This document shows, one piece after another, positions 37,208 through 45,602 of a DNA stretch of 64,000 bases. The first letter of the stretch is position 1. Each line of letters begins with the position of its first letter. The notes beneath the pieces are model-generated. The model had not been told where the DNA came from and ran no database searches. It saw only the letters and a list, made by a program, of their open reading frames with translations. Origin of the DNA: Synechococcus sp. UW140 (GTDB lineage: Bacteria; Cyanobacteriota; Cyanobacteriia; PCC-6307; Cyanobiaceae); contig CAMCMT010000006.1 in the NCBI GenBank assembly GCA_945875915.1, positions 20,292 to 84,291 of the forward strand, in the 5' to 3' direction. Made by a program: the position numbers and the translations under genes.

Positions 37208-37660
37208 ATGGAACGGGTTTGGCGCCTGCGCCGCCGCGTGTTGCCCCAGCACACCGACCATGCGGGCGTGATGTGGCACGGCGCCTACCTGGCCTGGCTG
37301 GAGGAGGCCCGGGTCGAGGCCCTTCAAGAGGTGGGCCTGGCCTATAGCGAGCTCTCGGCCCGGGGCCTGGAGCTGCCGGTGGTGTCGTTGGCGATCAACT
37401 ACCGCCAGGCCTTGCTCCATGGCGACCAGGTGGAGCTGCTGAGTCGGGTGGAGCGCCGTTCGGGTCTGCGCCTGCCCTGGTTGAGCCAGTTCATCGCCCC
37501 CAATGGGGCCGTGGCGGCGGAGGCACGGGTGGAGCTAGTGCTGGTGGAGCTCTCAGAGGGAGGCGCCCAGCGCCGCCTGATCCGCCAGCCTCCCGCCGAC
37601 CTGGCCGCTGCGATCGAGCAGCTGAACGCCGGGCCAAACCAGGGCCAAGGGGGCGTATAG
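37208..37660 (+). CDS. 4HBT-family acyl-CoA thioesterase
   Basis: 150 aa from the ATG at 37208, which has AAGG 6 nt upstream; in-frame ATGs at 37148 and 37178 would lengthen it by 20 or 10 residues. Hot-dog fold thioesterase: LPQHTDHAGVMWHGAYLAWLEEARVEAL contains the catalytic Asp (TDHAGVMWHG) of the 4-hydroxybenzoyl-CoA thioesterase class. In cyanobacteria one member hydrolyses 1,4-dihydroxy-2-naphthoyl-CoA in phylloquinone synthesis, a plausible role here. Family safe, substrate inferred. Confidence 0.88.
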   Translation: MERVWRLRRRVLPQHTDHAGVMWHGAYLAWLEEARVEALQEVGLAYSELSARGLELPVVSLAINYRQALLHGDQVELLSRVERRSGLRLPWLSQFIAPNGAVAAEARVELVLVELSEGGAQRRLIRQPPADLAAAIEQLNAGPNQGQGGV

Positions 37661-37795
37661 TACAAAGCTACTGCTGATTGGGGAGTGGCGGATCGTCCTC
37701 TGGGGTCCCGAGCCGGGGCTGGTGTGGTGGTTGGGGTTGGTCGCTTTGGGGCACTACTTCCAGGGGAGGCGGTACCAGGGGACTCCCTGGCCGTT

Positions 37796-39115
37796 ATGGC
37801 TTCCCATTCCCCACGCCAACCTCCGGCGCCCCAGGGCCAGCCCATCCCACCCCTGGCGCCCTTGCTGCTCGTGCCCAGCCCGGGCCTGTTCCCGCCCCCA
37901 GGCCCCTGGCACCAGGCCCAGCGCCTCTGGTGGTTGCTCTGGTGCGGCTGCCCCGGCATCGGCTGGCAGCGGCTGGCCCGCCTGCAGGCGGCCTTTGGCG
38001 GCCTGGATCACGCCTGGCAGGCCCCTGGCGATGCCCTGGCCCAGCGGGCCGGCTTCCGTGGACGCTTGCTGGAGCAGGTGGAGGCCTACCGCCAGCGCTG
38101 GGGGGCCGAACCCTTCAGCCAGCCGGCGATCGCTGATCGCTTGGCCGCCCGTGGTCCCTACCGGCGCCTGCTGCCCGGCGATCTGGCCTGGCCCGGAGCC
38201 CTCACCCGCCTGGCCCGGCCGCCCCTGCAGCTCCACTGGCAGGGCCAGGGCCAGCTTTGGGCGTCCCTGCGCCAACGCCGGGCCGTGGCTGTGGTGGGCA
38301 CCCGGCGTCCGTCGCGTCACGGCCTAGCCATGGCCAGGGCCCTGGGGGTGGCCCTGGCGGAGGCTGGCTGGCCGGTGGTGAGTGGCCTGGCGGAGGGCAT
38401 TGACGGGGCCGTTCACCAGGGCTGCCTGGCCGCGGGAGGCGCCCCGGTGGCCGTGCTGGGCACCCCCTTAGAACGGGTTTATCCCAGGCACCACCACAGC
38501 CTCCAGGCCCAGGTGGCTGCTGCGGGCCTGCTCATCAGCGAGCACCCCCCCGGCACGCCGGTGCGCCCAGGCCACTTCGCCAGCCGCAACCGCCTCCAGG
38601 TGGGCCTGGCCCAGGCCGTAGTGGTGGTTGAGTGCCCTGAGTCGAGCGGTGCCCTCCATTCGGCTTCCCTGGCGTGGGACCAGGGCCTGCCGCTCTGGGC
38701 GGTGCCGGCCGATGCGGGCAAGCTCTCGGCTGCCGGCAGCAATCGCCTGCTCGCCTGTGGTGCCAGCGTGCTACTCGATCCCGGAGACCTGGTGCGCCAG
38801 CTGGGGCCGGGTCCCCTGGCGGCAAGCCCAGGCCCGGCCGCTGGAGCCCCCAGCCAACGTTCAGGGGCCGCCTTCGCCCAAGGCGCCATGGCGGCTGGTC
38901 CACCAGGCCCCGGCGTCCCCAACCCGGAGCCCGGGGCCCCACCCTTGGCTGGAGCCCAACGGGCCCTGCTGGCGGCGGTGGGCCCCGGCGCCTCCTTGGA
39001 GCAGGTCTGCGAGCGCCTCGACCTGGGTGCCGCCAGTGCATCCCGGGCCCTGTTGGAGCTGGAGCTTCTCGGGCGGCTTCGGGCCGAACCCGGCCTTTGG
39101 TGGAGTCCCTGTTAG
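37796..39115 (+). CDS. dprA: DNA processing protein DprA
   Basis: 439 aa from the ATG at 37796. The Rossmann core has VAVVGTRRPSRHGLAMARALG, VVSGLAEGIDGAVHQGCL, VAVLGTPLERVYPRHHHSL, LISEHPPGTP, FASRNRLQVGLAQAVVVVE and a C-terminal winged-helix (LGAASASRALLELELLGRL). DprA loads RecA on incoming single-stranded DNA in transformation. Slightly long for the family, with a Pro/Ala-rich N-terminus and a linker around 360. The upstream extension to GTG 37685 looks non-coding. Comes 135 bp after the thioesterase gene. Confidence 0.92.
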   Translation: MASHSPRQPPAPQGQPIPPLAPLLLVPSPGLFPPPGPWHQAQRLWWLLWCGCPGIGWQRLARLQAAFGGLDHAWQAPGDALAQRAGFRGRLLEQVEAYRQRWGAEPFSQPAIADRLAARGPYRRLLPGDLAWPGALTRLARPPLQLHWQGQGQLWASLRQRRAVAVVGTRRPSRHGLAMARALGVALAEAGWPVVSGLAEGIDGAVHQGCLAAGGAPVAVLGTPLERVYPRHHHSLQAQVAAAGLLISEHPPGTPVRPGHFASRNRLQVGLAQAVVVVECPESSGALHSASLAWDQGLPLWAVPADAGKLSAAGSNRLLACGASVLLDPGDLVRQLGPGPLAASPGPAAGAPSQRSGAAFAQGAMAAGPPGPGVPNPEPGAPPLAGAQRALLAAVGPGASLEQVCERLDLGAASASRALLELELLGRLRAEPGLWWSPC

Positions 39116-39208
39116 GGGTCTGGCGGAGCCAGGGAGTTCACCTAGAACTTGGCTCTAGAACTTGGCTGAGGATGGGACTTGGCAGCTGCTTAAGCACTGG
39201 GCGGCAGA

Positions 39209-40273
39209 TTGGGCAACAGGGAGGGCTGCGGAGGGGGCTACGGGTGGGCTAGAGATTTGGCTGATGGCTTGGCTGGGGAGGTCCCCTTCGTGCTGGCAAG
39301 GGATGGGGGCGCAGGGCGGGAAGACGGGTTGCTGGATGCCGAGGCGCTGTTCGCCTGGCGCCGGGTCCAATTGCGACGGGGCGGTAGCTCCGCAGATTTT
39401 GATTGGCTATTGGAATTTGCCGGCGGCCTGGGTTGGAGCCAATTGCAGCGCCTGCGCCTTGATCCGGGCCAGCCAGTGGCCCTGCGCTGCAGCCTGGGCG
39501 CGATCGCGGCCCTCTGGAGCCAGCATCTGGAGACGGCGACCCCCCTGCAATACCTGGTGGGGATCGCCCCCTGGCGCGACTTTGAGCTGGCGGTGGGTCC
39601 TGGCGTCTTGATCCCCCGCCAGGAAACCGAGCTGCTAATCGAGCTGGTCCAGGCCCTGGGGCTGGCGGCTCGGGCCAACTCGGCCCCCCTGCTCTGGGCC
39701 GATCTCGGCACCGGTTCTGGCTGCCTGGCCCTGGCCCTGGCCCAGCTGCTGCCCACCAGCTTTGGGCTGGCGGTGGATGCCAGCGCAACGGCCCTGGCCC
39801 AGGCCGGCGCCAACCTGGAGCGCCAGGGCCTCGCCGGCCGGGTGGCCCTACGCCAGGGCTCCTGGTGGCAGCCCCTGCAGCCGGAATGGGGCCGGCTCGA
39901 TCTGGTGTTGAGCAACCCCCCCTACATCCCCACGCGGGTCTGGCAGGAGCTAGCGCCCGTAGTGCGCGACCACGAACCGCCCCTGGCCCTCGATGGCGGC
40001 CCCGATGGTCTCGATGCCCTCCGCACGATTGCCGCCGGGGCGCCCCTGGCCTTGGCCCCGGGCGGCTGGCTGCTGCTGGAGCACCACTACGACCAATCCG
40101 AAGCCGTTCAGGCCCTGTTGGCGGCCCAGGGGCTCGAGGCGATCCAGACCCACCCAGACCTGGAGGGCCACGGGCGGTTTGTGAGTGGCCGCCGGCCCGC
40201 CTTGGCGGCCAATCCGCCGGGGTCCGGCCCCGGCGACCAGCTGGCCCCTCGTCCGGGAGCGGACCATGGCTGA
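39209..40273 (+). CDS. prmC: Release-factor glutamine N5-methyltransferase PrmC
   Basis: Up to 354 aa. Methylates the GGQ glutamine of peptide-chain release factors. N-terminal helical domain includes TPLQYLVGIAPWRDFELAVGPGVLIPRQETELLIE, the SAM site is LWADLGTGSGCLALALA, and the catalytic motif is LVLSNPPYIPTRV. There is no ATG near the beginning; the start may be TTG 39209 or GTG 39290, which I cannot decide. The last 30 residues are an unusual Pro/Gly-rich extension, and the stop lies 8 bp inside the next gene. Confidence 0.9.
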   Translation: MGNREGCGGGYGWARDLADGLAGEVPFVLARDGGAGREDGLLDAEALFAWRRVQLRRGGSSADFDWLLEFAGGLGWSQLQRLRLDPGQPVALRCSLGAIAALWSQHLETATPLQYLVGIAPWRDFELAVGPGVLIPRQETELLIELVQALGLAARANSAPLLWADLGTGSGCLALALAQLLPTSFGLAVDASATALAQAGANLERQGLAGRVALRQGSWWQPLQPEWGRLDLVLSNPPYIPTRVWQELAPVVRDHEPPLALDGGPDGLDALRTIAAGAPLALAPGGWLLLEHHYDQSEAVQALLAAQGLEAIQTHPDLEGHGRFVSGRRPALAANPPGSGPGDQLAPRPGADHG

Positions 40274-40988
40274 GACACCGTTCCTAGGGCAAGTTCTGGC
40301 GGCTGCGGAGCTGGCCGACCGGCTGCTGGCCGGTTCGGCGGCCCTGTTCCCCACCGACACGGTGGCGGCCCTGGCCGCCCGTGCGGAGGCTGCCGCCCAG
40401 CTTTGGCAGCTGAAGCAACGGCCGGCCCGCAAGCCCATGATCCTGATGGGCGCCGATGCCGAGGCCCTGTTCGCCGCTTTGGAAGTGCCGATAGCGCCCC
40501 AGTGGCGGGCCATGGCCGAGCGCTGTTGGCCGGGGGCCGTAACCCTGGTCCTGCCGGCCCGGGGCCGCCTGGCCCGGGCGTTGTCTGGCGAAGGCTCAAG
40601 CCTGGGTCTGCGCATTCCGGCCTGCCCCGTCGCCTTGGAGTTGCTGCGCCGCACCGGCCCCCTGGCCACCACCAGCGCCAACCGCTCTAGTGAACCTCCT
40701 TGCGGCACGGCGGCCGAGGCGGCGGCCCTGTTCCCGACCCTGCCGCTGCTGGGCCCCGTTCCCTGGCCCCATGGCAGCGGCCAGCCCAGCACCGTGGTTG
40801 CCTGGATTGGGCTAGCAGAAAACAGCCCTGCAGCGGATGGCGGCCTTCGCGAAAGCAGCGCCGTAGCCGTCGCAAAAGCCGTTGCCGGTGAGGCAGGCCA
40901 TTGGCAGATCCTGCGGGCCGGTGCTCTGATGCCCCTGGACTTGCTGCCAGGGGCTGAACCCTGGGAATTCAGTGGTCCGACGAGCTGA
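40266..40988 (+). CDS. Sua5/YciO/YrdC-family protein (threonylcarbamoyl-AMP synthase-like)
   Basis: 240 aa from the ATG at 40266, overlapping prmC by 8 bp. Motifs: AALFPTDTVAALAARAEAA, LKQRPARKPMILM, WPGAVTLVLPA, GLRIPACPVALELLRRTGPL and TTSANRSSEP, all of the YrdC fold that makes threonylcarbamoyl-AMP for the t6A modification of tRNAs reading ANN codons. The pair prmC-sua5 is common in bacteria. The C-terminus is a little longer than in minimal YrdC/TsaC. Gene name tsaC would fit. Confidence 0.91.
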   Translation: MAETPFLGQVLAAAELADRLLAGSAALFPTDTVAALAARAEAAAQLWQLKQRPARKPMILMGADAEALFAALEVPIAPQWRAMAERCWPGAVTLVLPARGRLARALSGEGSSLGLRIPACPVALELLRRTGPLATTSANRSSEPPCGTAAEAAALFPTLPLLGPVPWPHGSGQPSTVVAWIGLAENSPAADGGLRESSAVAVAKAVAGEAGHWQILRAGALMPLDLLPGAEPWEFSGPTS

Positions 40989-40998
40989 TGGGGGTTGG

Positions 40999-41211
40999 AT
41001 GGTCTCGTTGCTGCTGCTGTTAATGACCTTGAACCATTGGGTGTTCGCGCCGCTTCTGCAGCTCGCCCAGGGCCTGCTGGAGCTCCAATGGTTCGGTTGG
41101 TTGGTCTTGGCCCTGGGCCTCTGGTTGGTTGGCGGGGCCGCCGGCCCCAGGCTGGAGTCCGGCTCCCTCAAACCCAAACCTGGCGCCGAGCCAGGCCGCC
41201 CTCGCCCTTGA
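40999..41211 (+). CDS. Small membrane protein of unknown function
   Basis: 70 aa from the ATG at 40999 (a GTG at 40972 overlaps the previous gene). Two hydrophobic helices (MVSLLLLLMTLNHWVFAPLL; FGWLVLALGLWLVGGAAG) and a Pro/Lys-rich tail. Starts 10 bp after the YrdC-like gene, so likely co-transcribed. No family known to me. Confidence 0.62.
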   Translation: MVSLLLLLMTLNHWVFAPLLQLAQGLLELQWFGWLVLALGLWLVGGAAGPRLESGSLKPKPGAEPGRPRP

Positions 41212-41269
41212 TTGCGATCCAGGCTGGGTCAGCCAGATCCGCCCGGGCCCAGGTCCCTGCTTGCTCCGT

Positions 41270-42169
41270 TCAGATCCCGCCCAGCTCCAGTTGGTTGGCG
41301 TAGGGGCCGCGGCCGCCAATGCAGGCGGCACCGCAATGGCAGCCCAGGCTGATCGCCTGCTGCCGGCTCCAGCCCGCGGCTAGGCCGGCGGTCACCCCCG
41401 CAGCGAAGCTGTCGCCGGCGCCGTAGCAATCCACCACCGGCCGCGGCAACGGCAGGGCGCTAAACCGGCCGCCTGGCCAGCAGAAGCCGCCCCGCTCCGC
41501 CTCGGTGCCCACATAGAGGGTTGGCGCCGGATCGAGATCGCCCGGGCGATAGATCTCGCCTGGGTCGGCGGCACTGCCGATCAGGGCATCGAGCTGCAGG
41601 CCCGAAGCCTGGATCAGCTCCAGGCCCAGCCGGGGGGTGGCTGCCAGAAAGCGGGCGCGGCGACTCCAGGCCAGGGCCGCGGCATCGGCGGCGGTCACAA
41701 ACACGCCATCGCAGGCCGAGAGGCTGGCCCAGGCCAGGGCATCGGCCGCCGTTGGACTGAGCCGCTCACCGATCACGGTGATCGTGCGTTCGCCGCTGCT
41801 GTCGATGAAGGTCACGGCCCGGCGGCTGGGAGCCTCGCGCCAGGCCACCTGCACATCAAGCCCCAGGCCCTGGAGCTGCTCCGCCGCCAGCTCGCCGATG
41901 CGATCCCGACCCAGGGCCGTGAAGAAGGGAATCCGCTGACCGGTGAGCTTGGCCAGCTGCACGGCGATAACCGCACCGCCGCCGGCAGCCAGGTCCTGGC
42001 TGTGGCTGGCCCGCTGGATCTCTCCGGCCAGGGGCAGGTGGTCCACCCCCACAAAATTCACCCACTCCACATGGCCCACCACCGCCAGATCCAGGGGCGG
42101 CAGGGGCGGCAGGGCCCCCAGTGGCAAGGGCTCCAGGGGAGCACAAGCAAGTGGCCTATCGGCATCCAT
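41270..42169 (-). CDS. PfkB-family carbohydrate/nucleoside kinase
   Basis: 299 aa from the ATG at 42169. Ribokinase fold: N-terminal LDLAVVGHVEWVNFVGVDHLP and GGGAVIAVQLAKL (PfkB signature 1-like), ERTITVIGERLSP, and C-terminal signature VVDCYGAGDSFAAGVTAGLA with the catalytic Asp in GAGDSF. The second residue of the usual DTTGAGD is C-Y here, a mild variation. Substrate unknown. Convergent with the small membrane protein. Confidence 0.88.
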   Translation of the reverse strand: MDADRPLACAPLEPLPLGALPPLPPLDLAVVGHVEWVNFVGVDHLPLAGEIQRASHSQDLAAGGGAVIAVQLAKLTGQRIPFFTALGRDRIGELAAEQLQGLGLDVQVAWREAPSRRAVTFIDSSGERTITVIGERLSPTAADALAWASLSACDGVFVTAADAAALAWSRRARFLAATPRLGLELIQASGLQLDALIGSAADPGEIYRPGDLDPAPTLYVGTEAERGGFCWPGGRFSALPLPRPVVDCYGAGDSFAAGVTAGLAAGWSRQQAISLGCHCGAACIGGRGPYANQLELGGI

Positions 42170-42350
42170 GGCTTCGGCTAGACATCGGAGCCAATCCTGG
42201 CTGGGCTTGGAACAGCGGCGCCAGGTCAGGCCTTGGGGCCCCGACAAGGGGGACCTAACCCGTATGCCCTGGGCAGGAATGGGTCCGGGAGGAGCCAATT
42301 AAACAGGCGTAGCGAGGGTGGCTTAGCAAAGCAGGATCAAACTGAAAAGG

Positions 42351-43340
42351 ATGCTATTTTTAAAGAAATATTTGCGCTCCATTGCTTTGGCCGGCCCAAT
42401 TAATGGACCTTTCTCCATCGCAATTCCTGTGATCGGAGCCCTGCCCATATCAAATAAGCGGATCAAGCAGCCCTTGACCCTGTCGTGGAAGCCACGGCCC
42501 CCCAGGCTCTGGACCGTTTTGGCGGGCTGTGTTTCAGCGCTGCTGGTGCAGGGTCTGCCATCCCAGTCGCCCTTGTTTTTGGCCTCTGGGCCTGGGAACC
42601 CCGCCCCAGGATCGGCCCTCGCTGGCCCCATGGCTGATCCGGGTGGGATGGCCGGCTTGGGCCCGGTGGACCGGTTGGTGGCCGAGGCCGAAGATCTCAA
42701 TCCCTCCTATTTCAGTGCCGAGGAGATCCGCGAACTGCAGCGCCGCTTCGGCGTGCATGGGTCCCAGCCGCGCCTTGGTCAGCTGTTCACCAAGGGCCTC
42801 GACCACCTGCCCCCCCTCAAGGCCCATACCCTGGCCAGGCTCGAAGCCGTGCGGCCGATTGTGCTTGAGCAAAGCCGCAAGCAGCAGGTGAATGCCATGT
42901 TGATGGCAGCGATTCTCTTTGATGAGATGCAGCATGCCAAGCCTGGTGAAGATATACGGATTCTGGCTGAATCGGGCCTATTTCAGGATCATGGCTTAGC
43001 CCAGCTCAGCATCAGTGAATTGCAAAAGCAGGGCAAGCTAAGGGCCGATGCCACCGATGCGGAAGTGGCGGCTGCTCTAGAGAAATTGCTCACCCCTAGC
43101 GAAAACGTGAAAGTGTTGGCGGGTCAAATAGCCCGCCTGCAAAAACTACTTGGCGTTCCCAAGGGTCACCGTATGGAGGTGAGCACCAGCCGCCGCGATG
43201 CCAAGATTGCCGCCACAATCGCCTACCTCCACAATGGTAAACTTGATTATCCCGAAAGAATTCTTGGTTATATGCAAGACCCAGAGTTACATGCCTTAAT
43301 TTATTTAACACGCCAGCGAATAGTCCCAGCCCTGATCTAG
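42351..43340 (+). CDS. Exported/membrane-anchored unknown protein, possibly lysozyme-like
   Basis: 329 aa. A hydrophobic stretch (LWTVLAGCVSALLVQGL, about residues 52-70) suggests a late signal peptide or anchor; a Gly/Pro-rich section follows. The region from PIVLEQSRKQQVNAMLMAAILFDEMQHA to GLFQDHGLAQLSISELQ resembles lytic-transglycosylase-type domains, where a catalytic Glu follows ILxxE-like residues and a GLxQ motif comes later, but this is only by eye. Ribosome-binding AAAAGG abuts the ATG, so the true start may be downstream. Codon use is less GC-biased than neighbours. Confidence 0.6.
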   Translation: MLFLKKYLRSIALAGPINGPFSIAIPVIGALPISNKRIKQPLTLSWKPRPPRLWTVLAGCVSALLVQGLPSQSPLFLASGPGNPAPGSALAGPMADPGGMAGLGPVDRLVAEAEDLNPSYFSAEEIRELQRRFGVHGSQPRLGQLFTKGLDHLPPLKAHTLARLEAVRPIVLEQSRKQQVNAMLMAAILFDEMQHAKPGEDIRILAESGLFQDHGLAQLSISELQKQGKLRADATDAEVAAALEKLLTPSENVKVLAGQIARLQKLLGVPKGHRMEVSTSRRDAKIAATIAYLHNGKLDYPERILGYMQDPELHALIYLTRQRIVPALI

Positions 43341-43436
43341 CGCGCTCGCTTGATTTGCTGTAAGCAAAGTTATTGCTTCCTGTTTGATTGGTATCAAAGG
43401 CTTGACGTCGGACGTTAAGGCTGAGATGCCGGATGA

Positions 43437-43467
43437 ATAGGGGTTCAGCTTTTGGTTGAGCCCCTAT
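43437..43467. terminator. Hairpin between convergent genes
   Basis: ATAGGGG-TTCA and TGAG-CCCCTAT form an imperfect 11-bp stem in the gap between the unknown exported gene and the nitroreductase gene, both of which point to it. It could serve both strands, but there is no clear T-run. Confidence 0.6.
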
Positions 43468-43499
43468 CAATCCATGAATGAATCCAGCGACCGAATCGG

Positions 43500-44192
43500 T
43501 CAGCGGCGTTCCACCAACTCTTCCAAGGGGAAGCGCACCTTGGCTAATTTCGCGTATTTATCGTCAGAGCTGCGGGTGCCGCAGGCACAGACGACGCTGC
43601 TGCGGTAGGGGGTATCGCCCAGGTTGAGGATCCGGTCGTATTCGCCGGGGGCGAAGCCTTCGATGGGGCAGGTGTCCGCGCCCACCAGGGCCGCGCAGGT
43701 CATGAGGTTGCCCAGGGCGATGTACACCTGGTTAGAGCCCCACTGGCCAATCACCTGGCTGCGAGGGCCGTGGATCAGGTCTTTTTCGATCATGCCGCGA
43801 TAAGGGGCCAGCTGCTCCAGCGGTAAACTACGGGCCTGCGCGGTGGCGTTGATCAGTCGCTCGGCATCGGCCGCTTCGATGCTGCGGCGCACCAAAAACA
43901 CCACTAAATGGGAGCAATCGGTGATCTGGGACTGGTTCCAGGAATGGGGCCGCAGCTCGGCCTTGATCGTCGGATCGGTGATTACCAGAAACTTCCAGGG
44001 CTGCAGGCCGTAGGACGACGGCGACAACACCATGGCCTGCTCCAAGCTGGCCCAGAGCTCGGCGCTGATCGGCTGCTTGGGATCAAACACTTTCGTGGCG
44101 TAGCGCCAGTGCAGGGCGGCGAGCAGGGCGCCTGGATCCAGGTTTTGATGGGCCTGGCCGGCGGGAGCTGCGGTTAGGGGGATATCGGTCAT
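43500..44192 (-). CDS. NAD(P)H-dependent nitroreductase-family oxidoreductase
   Basis: 230 aa from the ATG at 44192. FMN-binding nitroreductase fold: LHWRYATKVFDPKQPIS, MVLSPSSYGLQPWKFLVI, GQWGSNQVYIALGNLMTCAALVGADTCPIEGF. Most like NfsB/YfkO type NAD(P)H oxidoreductases. Substrate unknown (quinones, nitro compounds). A longer frame to 44420 is not protein-like. Confidence 0.92.
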   Translation of the reverse strand: MTDIPLTAAPAGQAHQNLDPGALLAALHWRYATKVFDPKQPISAELWASLEQAMVLSPSSYGLQPWKFLVITDPTIKAELRPHSWNQSQITDCSHLVVFLVRRSIEAADAERLINATAQARSLPLEQLAPYRGMIEKDLIHGPRSQVIGQWGSNQVYIALGNLMTCAALVGADTCPIEGFAPGEYDRILNLGDTPYRSSVVCACGTRSSDDKYAKLAKVRFPLEELVERR

Positions 44193-44484
44193 GGCGATAC
44201 GAGGCTCGTTCAGAAAAAGATACTTGCAATACCGTACTGGTGTTAGGGGCCCTGGAGTCGACGCTGATGTTGGGACGCTTGCAGGAGGTGACATTTGGGT
44301 AAGACAGCCCGCTTTCCCCAGGCCAACCAGTCCATTAACCACGAACGCCCAGAGCCTGCCTCGCCCCACAGGCATGCGCCACCGGAGGGGGGCGGGCGCT
44401 CCGGTGCTGGCCCTTGGCATGAGCCACGGGCCTGTGGGCGTTAATTAATGTTATTGGTTCTCGTCGGCGAAGCCAGATGGAATT

Positions 44485-45117
44485 TCAAGAGAAAGACAGA
44501 TCGGTGTTGACGTAGTCGATCAGGAAACAGCCGTTTTTGAGCAGGTCCTGGTCTTCGAATTCCAGGCCTAGATAGGTGCTATCTGTCTCCACCTTGCGCC
44601 AACGCAGATGGGCGTTGAAGAAGGCGCAGCCCAGGCCGAAGCTTTCGTAAACAGAAATTGCAAAGAGAGAACCAAGGGTTTCATCCATAGGGCTGTCCAC
44701 CACAACACAAATGCCGCCCATACTCACGTCCCAGAGGCTGATGTGCCACTTTTTGCCTTTTAGGCACGCCATTTCACCCACGGGAGCCACGCCCCCGAAA
44801 GGCATGGGTTTGCGGGCGAACTGGCGCCGCTGGGAGTCGTCATTCGCGGACGAGATAGTGACCTTTTCAGGAAGAATTAAGGGGGATTTTAGTAAAGAAT
44901 TACGTCTCAACGATTGGTTGAGTAGTGATTGAGTGTGTAACGGGTCTGAAGGCTGTGATTTGGTAGGAGTAGGTGCGTTAATTTCTAAGGATTGTTTTGT
45001 AGTTGCGGCTGGTGGCGGTGGCGGTGGCGGTGCACCTAGGGATGGGAGCTGATGGCGATCCTCTTCACTCCGGAGCTCCAGCCCGAGAATGGGCATCAGG
45101 GGGTTTTGCTCGTTCAT
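44485..45117 (-). CDS. PilZ-domain (c-di-GMP binding) protein
   Basis: 210 aa. The N-terminal 90 residues are low complexity with an eight-proline run (from a GGTGGC-type repeat). PilZ domain at about 97-205: RRQFARKPMPFGG (RxxxR motif) and WDVSMGGICVVVDSP (DxSxxG motif), both intact, so c-di-GMP binding is expected. LGLEFEDQD near the end is also typical. It may regulate motility or surface properties. Stands alone. Confidence 0.85.
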   Translation of the reverse strand: MNEQNPLMPILGLELRSEEDRHQLPSLGAPPPPPPPAATTKQSLEINAPTPTKSQPSDPLHTQSLLNQSLRRNSLLKSPLILPEKVTISSANDDSQRRQFARKPMPFGGVAPVGEMACLKGKKWHISLWDVSMGGICVVVDSPMDETLGSLFAISVYESFGLGCAFFNAHLRWRKVETDSTYLGLEFEDQDLLKNGCFLIDYVNTDLSFS

Positions 45118-45602
45118 TTCAAAAATTTCTGTTCGCCCAATTTACCAAAGATCTTTGTGTACCCAGCCTTAGGGCAAGTGGATCTGCTGCGGGACTGAAG
45201 CCTGGCGGCCGGGCCCGGTGCTTGGCATTGTCGAATGCTTGGCCGTGCCCACTGCTTGGCTGTGCCCACTGCTTAGCCAAGACCATGGTCCTCGGCACTA
45301 CCGAGCTGCGCCAGGCCCCTGTTCGCTGCCTGGCGCAGCTCCTCATTTCAGGACTTACGCGACTGCGGGCAGCATGGTGGCCGACAGGATGCCTGGGAGC
45401 GGCGTCAGTGAGCCCATGGAAAGGCACACGTTTAGAGGATGTGAAGAGCAGCAGCCCAGGGTGACGAAGATCGTTACCCCCCGCAGCCAGGTTGGCTATG
45501 GAGTGGGACTCAGGGAACGTTCTGATCGGTCTTGGGCTCGGTTTGTCCTTGTGATGACTTGCCGCTGAGGTCTAGTGTTATCCCATTGTTTTTGCTTTGC
45601 CC
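45118..45602. other. Gene-free region with tandem repeat
   Basis: About 485 bp without a supported gene. A 17-bp tandem repeat lies inside it (separate entry). The sequence TTTCAGGACTTACGCGAC near 45345 resembles ends of some insertion sequences, but no transposase or partner end is visible. Confidence 0.5.
45236..45278 (+). repeat. 17-bp tandem repeat, 2.5 copies
   Basis: TGCTTGGCCGTGCCCAC, then TGCTTGGCTGTGCCCAC with one base changed, then TGCTTAGCC. A related TGCTTGGCATTGTCGAA precedes it. Non-coding. Confidence 0.85.

Noticed and set aside
45340..45370. Sequence resembling an insertion-sequence end (TCAGGACTTACGC)
   Set aside because: No transposase, matching inverted end or target duplication found.
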